A DNA stretch of 64,000 nt, from positions 186,001-250,000 of the forward strand of contig NZ_FNGD01000004.1 of the NCBI RefSeq assembly GCF_900102895.1, read 5' to 3'. Source of the DNA: Arthrobacter sp. ov407. Its GTDB lineage: Bacteria; Actinomycetota; Actinomycetes; Actinomycetales; Micrococcaceae. The notes below the pieces were generated by a model that searched no databases, had not been told where the DNA came from, and was given only the letters and a program-made list of their open reading frames with translations. The stretch's first letter is position 1, and every line of letters starts with the position of its first letter. The translations under genes and the position numbers were made by a program. Positions 44,068 to 53,289 of this stretch are shown here, piece by piece.

Positions 44068-44445
44068 TCATTTCCTACTGTTGCTGCCGTGCTCCAGGAA
44101 CTCCTTCAGCACCAGGGCATGGTTGGTCTCCGGGTCCCGCGCACCGAACAGCAGCGTCACCTTCCCGTGCTCCGCCGCGAGTCCATACAAAGTCTGCACG
44201 GCGGGGTTGGCGTCCAATTCCGCTTCGTAGGCCGCCCGGAAGTCCGCGAACCTTTCCTGCATGTGCCCGAATTCCTTGCGCAGCGGCGGGGACGGCGCCA
44301 CGTCCTTGAGCCAGAGCTCCAGTTGGGCCTTTTCCTTGCTGACTCCCCGCGGCCAGAGCCGGTCCACCAGAACCCGGCAGCCGTCGTCGTCGGACGGGTC
44401 ATCGTAGATGCGCTTGATCGCGAAAGTTCCGGCAGATTTCTCCAT
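44068..44445 (-). CDS. DUF488 family protein
   Basis: 125-aa protein of the DUF488 family (IKRIYDDPSDDDGCRVLVDRL, WPRGVSKEKAQLELWLKD and LLFGARDPETNHALVLKEFL fragments). Function of the family is not established. ATG at 44445 chosen; a GTG at 44457 would add four residues. Divergent from valS. Confidence 0.85.
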   Translation of the reverse strand: MEKSAGTFAIKRIYDDPSDDDGCRVLVDRLWPRGVSKEKAQLELWLKDVAPSPPLRKEFGHMQERFADFRAAYEAELDANPAVQTLYGLAAEHGKVTLLFGARDPETNHALVLKEFLEHGSNSRK

Positions 44446-44528
44446 ACTGCTGGACACTATTGCAGTGTTTTGCCGTGGACGAGCCCGATTCTGCGAAACG
44501 AAGTGAAAAGAACTGCAAGAATTGACCC

Positions 44529-47147
44529 ATGGCTGAAGACAATCAGGGTACAGACACGCCCACCACCGCCCCCATCAACGTTCCGGACAAGCCCGCCCTG
44601 GAGGGGTTGGAAGACGCGCTCACGCAGCGCTGGCTTGACGAAGGGACCTACAAGTTCAACCCGGACACCACCCGGGAGCAGGTCTACTCGATCGACACTC
44701 CCCCGCCCACGGCATCGGGATCCCTCCACGTCGGGCACATGTTCTCCTACACCCAGACCGACGTCCTGGCGCGCTACCAGCGCATGACCGGCAAGAATGT
44801 CTTCTACCCCATGGGCTGGGACGACAACGGCCTGCCCACCGAGCGCCGCGTGCAGAACTACTACGGCGTGCGCTGCGACCCCACCGTCACCTACGACGCC
44901 GGCTACCGCCCCCCGGCCGAGCCCGCCAAGAACCAGCGCGACTTCGACGTGATCTCCCGCCGGAATTTCATCGAGTTGTGCGAAGAGCTCGCGGTCGAGG
45001 ACGAGAAGGTCTTCGAGCACCTCTTCCAGACCTTGGGCCTGTCCGTGGACTGGGACCTGACCTACCGGACCATCGATGACAAGTCCCGGGCCATCTCGCA
45101 GCGTGCCTTCCTGGCCAACCTGGCCGCCGGCGACGCGTACATGGCCGAGGCGCCCACCCTGTGGGATGTCACTTTCCGCACCGCGGTGGCCCAGGCCGAA
45201 CTTGAGGACCGCGAAGTCGCGGGCGCTTACTACCGCTACCCGTTCTTCACCGAAGACGGCGAGAAGATTTACATCGAGACCACCCGCCCGGAGCTGCTGG
45301 CCGCCTGCGCCGCGCTCGTGGCGAACCCCGACGACGAGCGCTACAAGCCGCTGTTCGGCAAGAAGGTCACCTCTCCCCTGTTCGGTGTCGAGGTAGAGGT
45401 CAAGGCCCACCCGCTCGCCAAGGCGGACAAGGGCTCCGGCGCTGCCATGGTCTGCACCTTCGGCGACCTCACCGACGTCACCTGGTGGCGTGAACTGCAG
45501 CTGCCCACTCGCGCGATCGTGGGCCGCGACGGCCGCATCATGGGCGAGACCCCGGAGTGGATCACCACCGAAGAAGGCCGCGCCAACTTCGCGGCCATCG
45601 CCGGCAAGACAGTGTTCAGCGCCAAGGAAGGCATGGTGGAGCTCCTGGCCGCCGCGGAACTGCTCGACGGTGAGCCCAAGAAGATCATGCACCCCGTGAA
45701 CTTCTTCGAGAAGGGCGACAAGCCCCTCGAGGTCGTCACCTCGCGCCAGTGGTACATCCGCAACGGCGGCCGCGACGAGGACCGCCGCGAAAGCCTGATC
45801 GGCCGCGGCAACGAGATCGAGTTCCACCCCGCCTTCATGCGCTCCCGCTACGAGAACTGGATCTCCGGGCTCAACGGCGACTGGCTCGTGTCCCGCCAGC
45901 GCTTCTTCGGCGTGCCGGTACCGGTCTGGTACCCCTTGGATGCCGACGGCAACCCCGAATACGACGCCCCGATCGTGCCGTCCGACGCGCAGCTTCCCGT
46001 GGACCCCGCGGCGGATGCCGCCCCGGGCTACGAAGAAGCCCAGCGCGATGTGCCGGGCGGTTTCACCGGCGACGCGGACGTCCTCGACACCTGGGCCACG
46101 TCCTCCCTGACCCCGCAGATTGTGGGCGGCTGGAGCACCGACGAGGCACTCTTCGCCAAGGTCTACCCCTTCGACGTGCGCCCGCAGGGGCACGACATCA
46201 TCCGGACCTGGCTGTTCTCCTCCGCCGTCCGCGCCGACGCGCTGCAGAAGGCCGCACCGTGGAAGCATGCTGCCATCTCCGGCTGGATCCTGGACCCGGA
46301 CCGCAAGAAGATGTCCAAGTCCAAGGGCAACGTCATTGTGCCCACCGATGTGCTCGAGGAGTACGGCTCGGACGCGGTGCGCTACTGGGCGGCCTCGGCC
46401 AAACTCGGCGCGGACACCGCCTACGAGATCGCGCAGATGAAGATCGGCCGCCGCCTGGCCATCAAGCTGCTCAACGCCTCCAAGTTTGTCCTGAACCTGG
46501 GCGCCACCGAGGACTCCGTCGTTTCCGGCGACGTGTCCGTGCTGAGCAACCCGCTGGATCGCGCGGTCCTTGCCCAGCTCGCCGACGTTGTCGCACAGGC
46601 CACCAAGGCGTTCGAGGGCTACGACTACGCCCGGGCCCTGCAGATCACCGAGAGCTTCTTCTGGAACTTCACGGACGACTACGTGGAGCTCATCAAGGAC
46701 CGCGCCTATGGTGCGGCCGGCGAGGAGCAGCAGGCATCCGTGCTGGCTGCGCTCGCGACGAGCCTGGACACCCTCCTGCGGCTCTTCGCGCCGTTCCTGC
46801 CGTTCGCCACGGAGGAGGTCTGGAGCTGGTGGCGCACCGGTTCCGTGCACCGCGCCCAGTGGCCGTCCGCCGTCGCGGTCGACGGCGACACGACCCTCCT
46901 GGCCACGGTCGGCACCGCGCTCAGCGGCATCCGCAAGGCCAAGTCCGAGGCCAAGGTCAAGCAGCGCACCGAGGTGCTGTCCGCGACGATCACGGCCTCA
47001 GAATCCCTCACCACGCAGCTGAAGGCCGGCCTCGCCGACCTCAAGGCGGCCGCCAACGCGCGTGAACTGGCGCTTGTCGCCGGCGAGGGCGAACTGGCCG
47101 TGAGCGACGTCGTACTGGCTCCGGCTGAGCCGCCTGCCCAGGCGTAA
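44529..47147 (+). CDS. valS: Valyl-tRNA synthetase
   Basis: Charges tRNA-Val, 872 aa. HIGH motif LHVGH at residues 66-70, KMSKS at 594-598 (DRKKMSKSKGN), the WYPMGWDDNGLPTERRVQNY-type catalytic segment, CP1 editing domain in the middle and an alpha-helical C-terminus. Shares the about 870-aa actinobacterial ValRS length. Stands alone, followed by a terminator; no T-box is visible ahead of it (72-nt gap). Confidence 0.97.
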   Translation: MAEDNQGTDTPTTAPINVPDKPALEGLEDALTQRWLDEGTYKFNPDTTREQVYSIDTPPPTASGSLHVGHMFSYTQTDVLARYQRMTGKNVFYPMGWDDNGLPTERRVQNYYGVRCDPTVTYDAGYRPPAEPAKNQRDFDVISRRNFIELCEELAVEDEKVFEHLFQTLGLSVDWDLTYRTIDDKSRAISQRAFLANLAAGDAYMAEAPTLWDVTFRTAVAQAELEDREVAGAYYRYPFFTEDGEKIYIETTRPELLAACAALVANPDDERYKPLFGKKVTSPLFGVEVEVKAHPLAKADKGSGAAMVCTFGDLTDVTWWRELQLPTRAIVGRDGRIMGETPEWITTEEGRANFAAIAGKTVFSAKEGMVELLAAAELLDGEPKKIMHPVNFFEKGDKPLEVVTSRQWYIRNGGRDEDRRESLIGRGNEIEFHPAFMRSRYENWISGLNGDWLVSRQRFFGVPVPVWYPLDADGNPEYDAPIVPSDAQLPVDPAADAAPGYEEAQRDVPGGFTGDADVLDTWATSSLTPQIVGGWSTDEALFAKVYPFDVRPQGHDIIRTWLFSSAVRADALQKAAPWKHAAISGWILDPDRKKMSKSKGNVIVPTDVLEEYGSDAVRYWAASAKLGADTAYEIAQMKIGRRLAIKLLNASKFVLNLGATEDSVVSGDVSVLSNPLDRAVLAQLADVVAQATKAFEGYDYARALQITESFFWNFTDDYVELIKDRAYGAAGEEQQASVLAALATSLDTLLRLFAPFLPFATEEVWSWWRTGSVHRAQWPSAVAVDGDTTLLATVGTALSGIRKAKSEAKVKQRTEVLSATITASESLTTQLKAGLADLKAAANARELALVAGEGELAVSDVVLAPAEPPAQA

Positions 47148-47160
47148 ATCAGGAAACTGA

Positions 47161-47199
47161 CGAGGGCGCCGTGCCAGGGAAACCTGGCCGGCGCCCTCG
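47161..47199 (+). terminator. Terminator of valS
   Basis: CGAGGGCGCCG(TG)CCAGG-GAAA-CCTGG(C)CGGCGCCCTCG: nearly perfect stem around a GAAA loop, 13 nt after the valS stop. No T-run. It also faces the convergent GH15 gene. Confidence 0.75.
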
Positions 47200-47228
47200 C
47201 GCGTCCCCGGGTCAGCGCGTCCGCCGGG

Positions 47229-49145
47229 TCAGTGCCCGGCCGCCCGGTCCTCGGATTGGCTGATCGCCCAGGCCGCGTTGACGAGGCCGATGTGGCTGAA
47301 CGCCTGCGGGAAGTTGCCCAGCAGCTCGCTGCTGTCCGGGGCGACCTCTTCGGCCATCAGGCCCAGGTCCGTGGCGAAGGCGGCGGCCCGTTCGAAGACG
47401 GCGCGGGCGCGTTGAGTGCGTCCGGCCAGGGCAAGGGCGTGCGCCAGCCAGAAGGTGCACAGCAGGAACGTACCCTCCTCCCCTGCCATGCCGTCGTCGG
47501 CCACGTAGCGGTACACGAGCCCGCGAGGGTCCGTGAGCCGCTCCTCGATCGCCTCAATCGTGGCGAGCATGCCGGGATCGTCCGCCGGCAGGAAACCCAC
47601 CATGGCGAGCATCAGGGCCGACGCATCGAGGTCCTCGGAACCGTACGCCTGGGTGTAGGCGTTCGCCGCCCCGCTCCATCCCTCGGTGCGGATGGACGCC
47701 GCAATCGCGTCCCGCGCCTCGGCCCAGCGCGGAATCTTTTCCGTTGACTGCAGGATTCCGGCGAGCGAGATGGCGCGGTCCACGGCGACCCAGCACATCA
47801 GCTTGGAGTGCAGGTAGTGGCGCGGCTCCCCGCGGACTTCCCAGATGCCGTGATCGGCGGACCGCCAGCGCGCGGCGGCCGTGTCCGCGGCGTCGGCCAG
47901 GAACCTCCGTGTCTCCGGTGCCAGCTCCGCGAGAAACTCCGGAAAGGTCGCGGCGGCGTCGAGAAGCTCGCCGTAGACGTCGAGCTGGCGCTGGTTCCAG
48001 GCGCCGTTGCCCACCCGGACCGGCGAGCTGGCGCGCCAGCCCGGCAGGTGGCCGAGCTCGCGTTCGGGGAGTTCGCGCTCCCCGCCGATGCCGAACATGA
48101 TCTGCAGTTCCTCGCCGGCGGCCAGCTGGCTGGCGGCCGCGGCGGCCAGGAACTGGAAGAACTTCCCGGCCTCGTCCGGGCAGGCCGCCACCCAGAGTGC
48201 CTGCAGGGTCATGCTGGCGTCCCGGATCCAGCTGTAGCGGTAGTCCCAATTGCGTGTGCCGCCGGCCACCTCCGGCAGCGACGTGGTCGGGGCGGCCACA
48301 ATGGCGCCGCTCGGGTAGTAGGTCAGCGCCTGCAGAATCCTTCCGCTGCCTGCCACCTGGTCCTGCCACGGGCCGCGGTAGTTCTGGTGCATTCCGGACC
48401 AACTGGTCCAGCCCTGCACGGTGTCCTCGAGCCTGCGTGAAATCTCAGCCTGGCTCCAGAACACCGGGGCGCCGCTCCCGCCGGGCTCTGAGTCGCGGCT
48501 CTGGGAGTCGCGGGTCTGGGAGTGGAGGGCAAAGCCGGCAACCTCTCCGGCGCGGAGGGTCAGGCGTGCGTGCGCGGTATCGGTGCTGGTCTCGGAGCTG
48601 AGCTGGAACGGTGCCGGTGTCGAGAGCGACAGGACCACATCCCCCGCACTGATCAGGATCCCGCCGTCGGCGCCGCGGAGCAGGGACCAGGTGAGCAGTG
48701 GCTTGGTGAGGCCGTAGTCGGGTCGTGCGCTGAGGACGATGTCGACGTCGACGGTGCCCTGCGTGCAGGACACCTGGCGCAGGAGGGTGCCCGGGGAGTC
48801 CGCACCGAGCTCGTGGCCGCGCCTGCCCTCCCCTAGGGCGAGGGCATCCGTGACGGTCACGGACCCCCCGGCGGTGGTGTGGGTGGTTTCCAGGACCAAC
48901 GTGGGTCCGAGGTAGCGCCGGGTCGAGGAGTGGGCGCCGGCGGGCCGGATCGACCAGAATCCCGCTTCCGGGCCGAGGATCCGTCCGAACACCGAGGGGC
49001 TGTCGAAACGGGGGAAACAGAGCCAGTCCACGGAGCCGGCGGCACTGACCAGCGCACCGGAGCAGCAGTCGGATAAGAGGGCGTAGTCCGCGATGGGTTC
49101 ACTGCCCTGGACACTCGTCTGCAGACTGCTCTGGACGCTACTCAT
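47229..49145 (-). CDS. Glycoside hydrolase family 15 protein (trehalase/glucoamylase type)
   Basis: 638 aa. N-terminal beta domain (IADYALLSDCCSGALVSA, SVDWLCFPRFDSPSVFG) and a C-terminal (alpha/alpha)6 barrel with GGTRNWDYRYSWIRDASMT and YGSEDLDASALMLAMVGFLP fragments, the pattern of actinobacterial GH15 trehalases; glucoamylase-like activity is the alternative. ATG at 49145 is chosen because homology begins immediately after it. The frame remains open another 89 codons to 49412, through a hairpin-rich stretch that I do not think is translated. Confidence 0.88.
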   Translation of the reverse strand: MSSVQSSLQTSVQGSEPIADYALLSDCCSGALVSAAGSVDWLCFPRFDSPSVFGRILGPEAGFWSIRPAGAHSSTRRYLGPTLVLETTHTTAGGSVTVTDALALGEGRRGHELGADSPGTLLRQVSCTQGTVDVDIVLSARPDYGLTKPLLTWSLLRGADGGILISAGDVVLSLSTPAPFQLSSETSTDTAHARLTLRAGEVAGFALHSQTRDSQSRDSEPGGSGAPVFWSQAEISRRLEDTVQGWTSWSGMHQNYRGPWQDQVAGSGRILQALTYYPSGAIVAAPTTSLPEVAGGTRNWDYRYSWIRDASMTLQALWVAACPDEAGKFFQFLAAAAASQLAAGEELQIMFGIGGERELPERELGHLPGWRASSPVRVGNGAWNQRQLDVYGELLDAAATFPEFLAELAPETRRFLADAADTAAARWRSADHGIWEVRGEPRHYLHSKLMCWVAVDRAISLAGILQSTEKIPRWAEARDAIAASIRTEGWSGAANAYTQAYGSEDLDASALMLAMVGFLPADDPGMLATIEAIEERLTDPRGLVYRYVADDGMAGEEGTFLLCTFWLAHALALAGRTQRARAVFERAAAFATDLGLMAEEVAPDSSELLGNFPQAFSHIGLVNAAWAISQSEDRAAGH

Positions 49146-49411
49146 GGGCACACTCTGACCAGTTTTTGGGCAAAGGGGAAGCCCCATCAGCGTTAGCCGT
49201 TGGTGGGGCTTCGACTTTTCGATTGTCACGTGACGTCTTAGACAATCTGGCGGGATCCTTAGACTTTCAGGTCTTCCTACCTCGTCACTGGTAGCCATCA
49301 TCTGACTTTGCCGAAGGCTGCGTCGGATGAGTGTCACTGAATCTTTGGTTCCTGCGTCCCTCTTCTTTCGAAGTGGGTAAGTTCCATTGTTGTCCCCCGG
49401 TTGGGCATGCA
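49146..49411 (-). ncRNA. Possible structured leader or small RNA ahead of the GH15 gene
   Basis: 266 nt, visibly less GC-rich than the surroundings, with several dyads on the minus strand: GATTGTC/GACAATC (about 49222-49249), GAAGCCCCA/TGGGGCTTC (49179-49213, 15-nt region between arms) and AGACCTGA.../GTCT near 49258-49275. A mini-ORF MELTHFERRGTQEPKIQ lies upstream within it, with its ATG near 49386. No known riboswitch signature fits. It may be a leader of the GH15 mRNA, an independent RNA or merely an AT-richer spacer. Confidence 0.3.
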
Positions 49412-49459
49412 CAAGAGCCCCGGTAGAACTACATCGGAGTAGTTCTACCAGGGCTCTTG
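49412..49459 (-). terminator. Long palindrome after the nitroreductase-like gene
   Basis: Arms 49412-49432 and 49439-49459 pair at 20 of 21 positions around ATCGGA, about 40 nt after the stop of the DsbA-like gene. No T-tract. Same class of element as at 9035, 30281 and 34831. Confidence 0.65.
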
Positions 49460-49497
49460 GCAGTACGGGCAGCGTGCCCGACGCGGTGTCTTCAGGC

Positions 49498-50115
49498 CTA
49501 GTTGAAGACCGGGCTTTCGGTACGGCTGCGCTTGATTTCGAAGAAGTAGGGGAAGGATGCCAGGGTCACCGTGGCGTCCCAGATCCGGCCGGCTTCCTCG
49601 CCACGCGGGATGCGGGTCAGGACCGGGCCGAAGAAGGCCGTGCCGTTGAAGGCGACGACGGGTGTGCCCACGTCCTGTCCGACCAGGGAAATGCCTGCCT
49701 CGTGGCTGGTGCGGAGCTGCGCATCGAATTCGTCGCTCTGGCCAGCAGCCGCAAGCTCGGCCGGCAGTCCCGCCTCGGCCAGCGACTTCGCGATGACCTC
49801 GTCGATGTCCTTGTTGCCTTCGTTGTGGATCTTGGTGCCCATGGCGTCATAGAGCGGCTTGATGTACTGCGCACCATGCTGTTCAGCGGCGGCAATGATG
49901 ACGCGGACAGGAGCCCACGCCTTTTTCATGAACTCCCGGTACTGCTCGGGCAGCTCCTCGCGGCCCTCATTGAGCACGGCGAGGCTCATCACATGCCACT
50001 CGGTCTTGATGTCGCGGACTTCTTCCACTTCGCCGATCCAGCGTGAGGTGACCCAGGCGAAGGGGCACATCGGGTCGAACCAGAAATCGGCTTTGTTGGT
50101 CATGGTTTCAGACAC
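49498..50115 (-). CDS. DsbA-family oxidoreductase, mycothiol-dependent nitroreductase type
   Basis: 205-aa thioredoxin-fold protein with DFWFDPMCPFAWVTSRW near the start (CPFA redox motif) and the VGTPVVAFNG segment with the cis-Pro. It strongly resembles the Rv2466c-type mycothiol-dependent reductases that act in oxidative stress and activate some nitro compounds. GTG at 50115 follows AAAGGAG by 7 nt; MTNKAD at 50103 is an alternative. Last before the palindrome at 49412. Confidence 0.87.
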   Translation of the reverse strand: MSETMTNKADFWFDPMCPFAWVTSRWIGEVEEVRDIKTEWHVMSLAVLNEGREELPEQYREFMKKAWAPVRVIIAAAEQHGAQYIKPLYDAMGTKIHNEGNKDIDEVIAKSLAEAGLPAELAAAGQSDEFDAQLRTSHEAGISLVGQDVGTPVVAFNGTAFFGPVLTRIPRGEEAGRIWDATVTLASFPYFFEIKRSRTESPVFN

Positions 50116-50233
50116 AGGTGTTCTCCTTTAGGAAGTCTGCTTAGGACAGCGCGCTGCTATGGATCACATACACGGCGCGCCAAAGAGGACAGCGACCGGT
50201 ACGGCTGATTTATTCCGAGTGGCTTATTCCGGG

Positions 50234-51514
50234 TCAGGCGGACTTGCGGCGCTTGACGTCGTGGGGGATCATCGTGGGCGCTGCCTTCTTGGCCACGACC
50301 TCTTCCGTGATCACGACGCTCGCGACGTCGTCGCGGCTGGGGAGGTCGAACATGACCGGGAGCAGGACTTCCTCCATGATGGCGCGCAGCCCTCGGGCGC
50401 CGGTGCCGCGCTCCAGTGCCTGGTCGGCAATGGTGTTCAGGGCCTCGTCCTCGAAGATGAGCTCGACGCCGTCGAGCTGGAACATCTTCTGGTACTGCTT
50501 GACGAGGGCATTCTTCGGCGTCGACAGGATCTGGATGAGCGCGGCACGGTCCAGGTTCGAGACCGTCGTGATAACGGGCAGCCGGCCGATGAATTCCGGG
50601 ATCAGGCCGAACTTGAGGAGGTCTTCCGGCATGACCTCGCCGTAGGAGTCCGTCGTGTTCTTGACCTCGTTGAGCGGGGCGCCGAAGCCGATGCCCTTGC
50701 GTCCGGAACGCGAACCGATGATGTCCTCGAGCCCCGCGAAAGCGCCGGCCACGATGAACAGCACGTTGGTGGTGTCGATCTGGATGAATTCCTGGTGCGG
50801 GTGTTTGCGACCGCCCTGCGGCGGGACCGAGGCCACAGTGCCTTCGAGGATTTTCAGGAGCGCCTGCTGCACGCCTTCGCCCGAGACGTCTCGGGTGATG
50901 GACGGGTTTTCGCTCTTGCGTGAGATCTTGTCGATCTCATCGATGTAGATGATGCCCTGCTCGGCCTTCTTGACGTCATAGTCGGCGGCCTGGATGAGCT
51001 TGAGGAGGATGTTCTCAACGTCCTCACCGACGTAACCGGCCTCCGTCAGGGCCGTAGCGTCGGCCACGGCGAACGGGACGTTGAGGCGGCGGGCCAGGGT
51101 TTGGGCCAGATAGGTCTTGCCGCAGCCGGTGGGGCCGATCAGCAGGATGTTGGACTTGGCGATCTCGACGTCGTCGTGGTGCACGCCGTCGGCGAGGTTG
51201 CCGCTCTTCGGCGCGTGGCCGGCCTGGATCCGCTTGTAGTGGTTGTACACCGCAACGGCGAGCGACCGCTTGGCGGGTTCCTGGCCAATCACATATTCCT
51301 GCAGGAAGTCGAAGATTTCGCGGGGCTTGGGCAGCTCGAAACTGCCCAGGTCAGCTACTTCCGCGAGTTCCTCTTCGATGATCTCGTTGCAGAGTTCGAT
51401 GCACTCGTCGCAGATGTAGACGCCGGGCCCGGCAATGAGCTTGCGAACCTGCTTCTGGCTCTTTCCGCAGAAAGAACACTTCAGCAGATCAGTGCTCTCG
51501 CCAATCCGAGCCAT
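50234..51514 (-). CDS. clpX: ATP-dependent Clp protease ATP-binding subunit ClpX
   Basis: AAA+ unfoldase that feeds ClpP. 426 aa: N-terminal C4 zinc finger (CSFCGKSQ ... [12 protein letters not shown]), Walker A GPTGCGKT, Walker [11 protein letters not shown], the GYVGEDVE pore loop region and the ClpP-binding GIGFGAP loop. 131 nt downstream of clpP2, with a terminator-like hairpin between, so it may have its own promoter. Confidence 0.98.
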   Translation of the reverse strand: MARIGESTDLLKCSFCGKSQKQVRKLIAGPGVYICDECIELCNEIIEEELAEVADLGSFELPKPREIFDFLQEYVIGQEPAKRSLAVAVYNHYKRIQAGHAPKSGNLADGVHHDDVEIAKSNILLIGPTGCGKTYLAQTLARRLNVPFAVADATALTEAGYVGEDVENILLKLIQAADYDVKKAEQGIIYIDEIDKISRKSENPSITRDVSGEGVQQALLKILEGTVASVPPQGGRKHPHQEFIQIDTTNVLFIVAGAFAGLEDIIGSRSGRKGIGFGAPLNEVKNTTDSYGEVMPEDLLKFGLIPEFIGRLPVITTVSNLDRAALIQILSTPKNALVKQYQKMFQLDGVELIFEDEALNTIADQALERGTGARGLRAIMEEVLLPVMFDLPSRDDVASVVITEEVVAKKAAPTMIPHDVKRRKSA

Positions 51515-51594
51515 GTGTGAACCCCTTTAGTAGCTTGCTGCTGCCTGTGACATGTTCCACTCTAGGTCACTTTGGGCCCGTTGGGTGGAATGCT

Positions 51595-51633
51595 GACGCC
51601 GGTGCGGCCAAGTCAAAGGGCCGCACCGGCGTC
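51595..51633 (-). terminator. Terminator after clpP1-clpP2
   Basis: Perfect 15-bp stem (GACGCCGGTGCGGCC; arms 51595-51609 and 51619-51633) around a 9-nt loop, 12 nt after the clpP2 stop. Likely ends or attenuates the clpP transcript before clpX. Confidence 0.75.
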
Positions 51634-51645
51634 GCGAATTGCTGA

Positions 51646-52305
51646 TTAGCGCGCGATTGCCTGGGGCTTGATCTTGCGGGAATCGAGGACCTGGTCAATG
51701 AGGCCGTACTGCATGGCTTCGGCGGCCGTGAGGATCTTGTCCCGCTCGATGTCGTTGTTGACCTGCTCCGGCGTTCGGCCGGAGTGCTTGGCCAACGTGT
51801 CCTCGAGCCAGGACCGCATGCGCATGACCTCTGCAGCCTGGATCTCCAGGTCCGAGGCCTGCCCGCCCTGTCCACCGGACAGTGAGGGCTGGTGGATCAG
51901 TACACGGGCGTTCGGCAGCGCGAGGCGCTTGCCCGGCGTGCCGGCCGCGAGCAGCACGGCGGCGGCGCTGGCCGCCTGGCCGAGGCAGACGGTCTGGATC
52001 TCCGGCCGGATGTACGTCATGGTGTCGTAGATCGCGGTCATGGCGGTGAAGGAGCCGCCCGGGGAGTTGATGTAGAGCGTGATGTCGCGGTCCGGGTCGG
52101 TGGACTCGAGCACCAGCAGCTGGGCCATCACGTCGTCCGCCGAGGCGTCGTCGACCTGGACGCCCAGGAAGATGATGCGGTCCTCGAACAGCTTGGTGTA
52201 CGGGTCCTGGCGCTTGAAGCCGTAAGGAGTGCGCTCTTCGAACTGGGGCAGCACGTAGCGGCTGCTCGGCAGGTTACCGGCAGTCGAACCGAAGTTGTAG
52301 TTCAT
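51646..52305 (-). CDS. clpP2: ATP-dependent Clp protease proteolytic subunit 2
   Basis: Second ClpP paralogue, serine protease that with ClpP1 forms the mixed 14-mer of Actinobacteria. 219 aa; catalytic Ser in [16 protein letters not shown], His in [11 protein letters not shown] and Asp toward [12 protein letters not shown] favour the ATG at 52305, 8 nt after AGGAG; in-frame ATGs at 52311 and 52326 are alternatives. 38 nt after clpP1. Confidence 0.95.
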   Translation of the reverse strand: MNYNFGSTAGNLPSSRYVLPQFEERTPYGFKRQDPYTKLFEDRIIFLGVQVDDASADDVMAQLLVLESTDPDRDITLYINSPGGSFTAMTAIYDTMTYIRPEIQTVCLGQAASAAAVLLAAGTPGKRLALPNARVLIHQPSLSGGQGGQASDLEIQAAEVMRMRSWLEDTLAKHSGRTPEQVNNDIERDKILTAAEAMQYGLIDQVLDSRKIKPQAIAR

Positions 52306-52343
52306 GTTCATTGCTCCTGAATTCATTGCTTTCTACCTGCCGG

Positions 52344-53009
52344 TCAGTTCTCGGTGGCTGTCGCAGCGCCGCCGCTGTTGCCGGAGCCGTTGGCGTTGGT
52401 TCCGCCGCCGCCGGCCACGGATCCGGCGTGCGCCGCGATCTTGTCGAAGAAGCCGTATTCGAGGGCTTCCGGGGCCGTGAACCACTTGTCGCGGTCGTTG
52501 TCCTTGAGGATGGTGTCCACGCTCTGGCCGGTCTGGTCGGCGGTCAGCTCGGCCATGACCTTCTTCATGTGAAGGATCAGCTCGGCCTGGATCTTGATGT
52601 CCGACGCCGTGCCGCCGATGCCGCCGGAGGGCTGGTGCATGAGGATGCGGGCGTTGGGGGTGGCGTAGCGCTTGCCCTTGGTGCCGGAGGAGAGCAGGAA
52701 CTGGCCCATGGACGCGGCGAGGCCGGTGGCAACCGTGACAACATCGTTCGGGATGAACTGCATGGTGTCATAGATGGCCATGCCGGCGGTGACGGAGCCG
52801 CCGGGTGAGTTGATGTAAAGGTAGATGTCCCTTTCAGGATTCTCCGCCGAGAGCAGCAGCAGCTGGGAGCAGATCGCGTTGGCGTTATCGTCGCGGACCT
52901 CGGAGCCGAGCCAGATGATGCGCTCTTTCAGCAGGCGGTTGTAAATGTAGTTATCCTGGGCTGCCGGATCGACCGTGGCCATCCGGGGTGCCCCTGCTTG
53001 CTGTGACAT
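52344..53009 (-). CDS. clpP1: ATP-dependent Clp protease proteolytic subunit 1
   Basis: First ClpP paralogue, 221 aa. Catalytic Ser in [15 protein letters not shown], His in [12 protein letters not shown], Asp in [13 protein letters not shown]. The C-terminus is extended by a Gly/Asn/Ala-rich tail ([15 protein letters not shown]). ATG at 53009 has AGAGG with 9-nt spacing. Starts the clpP1-clpP2 pair after tig. Confidence 0.96.
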   Translation of the reverse strand: MSQQAGAPRMATVDPAAQDNYIYNRLLKERIIWLGSEVRDDNANAICSQLLLLSAENPERDIYLYINSPGGSVTAGMAIYDTMQFIPNDVVTVATGLAASMGQFLLSSGTKGKRYATPNARILMHQPSGGIGGTASDIKIQAELILHMKKVMAELTADQTGQSVDTILKDNDRDKWFTAPEALEYGFFDKIAAHAGSVAGGGGTNANGSGNSGGAATATEN

Positions 53010-53238
53010 ATGTACTTACCTCTCGCTGGCGACGGTGACGCCACTGGACGACATCACTGAACTTTCCTACAGCGACACTAACCGTTTTCACGCCCGCTTT
53101 GTTCGCTGGCGCCGGGCTGTTCGCTGACGGCGCACGATTGCCGGGACCCCGCAAGCCGGGTCCCGGATGCGCGGCCTTCGCGGCTCTTAACAGACCGCGC
53201 AACAGGGCATGGCCGGCAGGCGCGGGCTTAAAACGAAC

Positions 53239-53265
53239 GGCCCCCGGATCGGTGATCCGGGGGCC
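53239..53265 (-). terminator. Terminator of tig
   Basis: Perfect 12-bp stem (GGCCCCCGGATC with its complement) and 3-nt loop, followed on the minus strand by GTTCGTTTTAA, 25 nt after the tig stop. Separates tig from clpP1. Confidence 0.85.
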
Positions 53266-53289
53266 GACTGTTCTAAGTCTCAGGGACTG

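Noticed and set aside
44457..46850. 797-aa open frame on the minus strand
   Set aside because: Antisense shadow of valS, which has HIGH and KMSKS.
49146..49412. 89-codon N-terminal extension of the GH15 protein
   Set aside because: No similarity to GH15 or other families, hairpin-rich DNA, and homology starts at the ATG at 49145.
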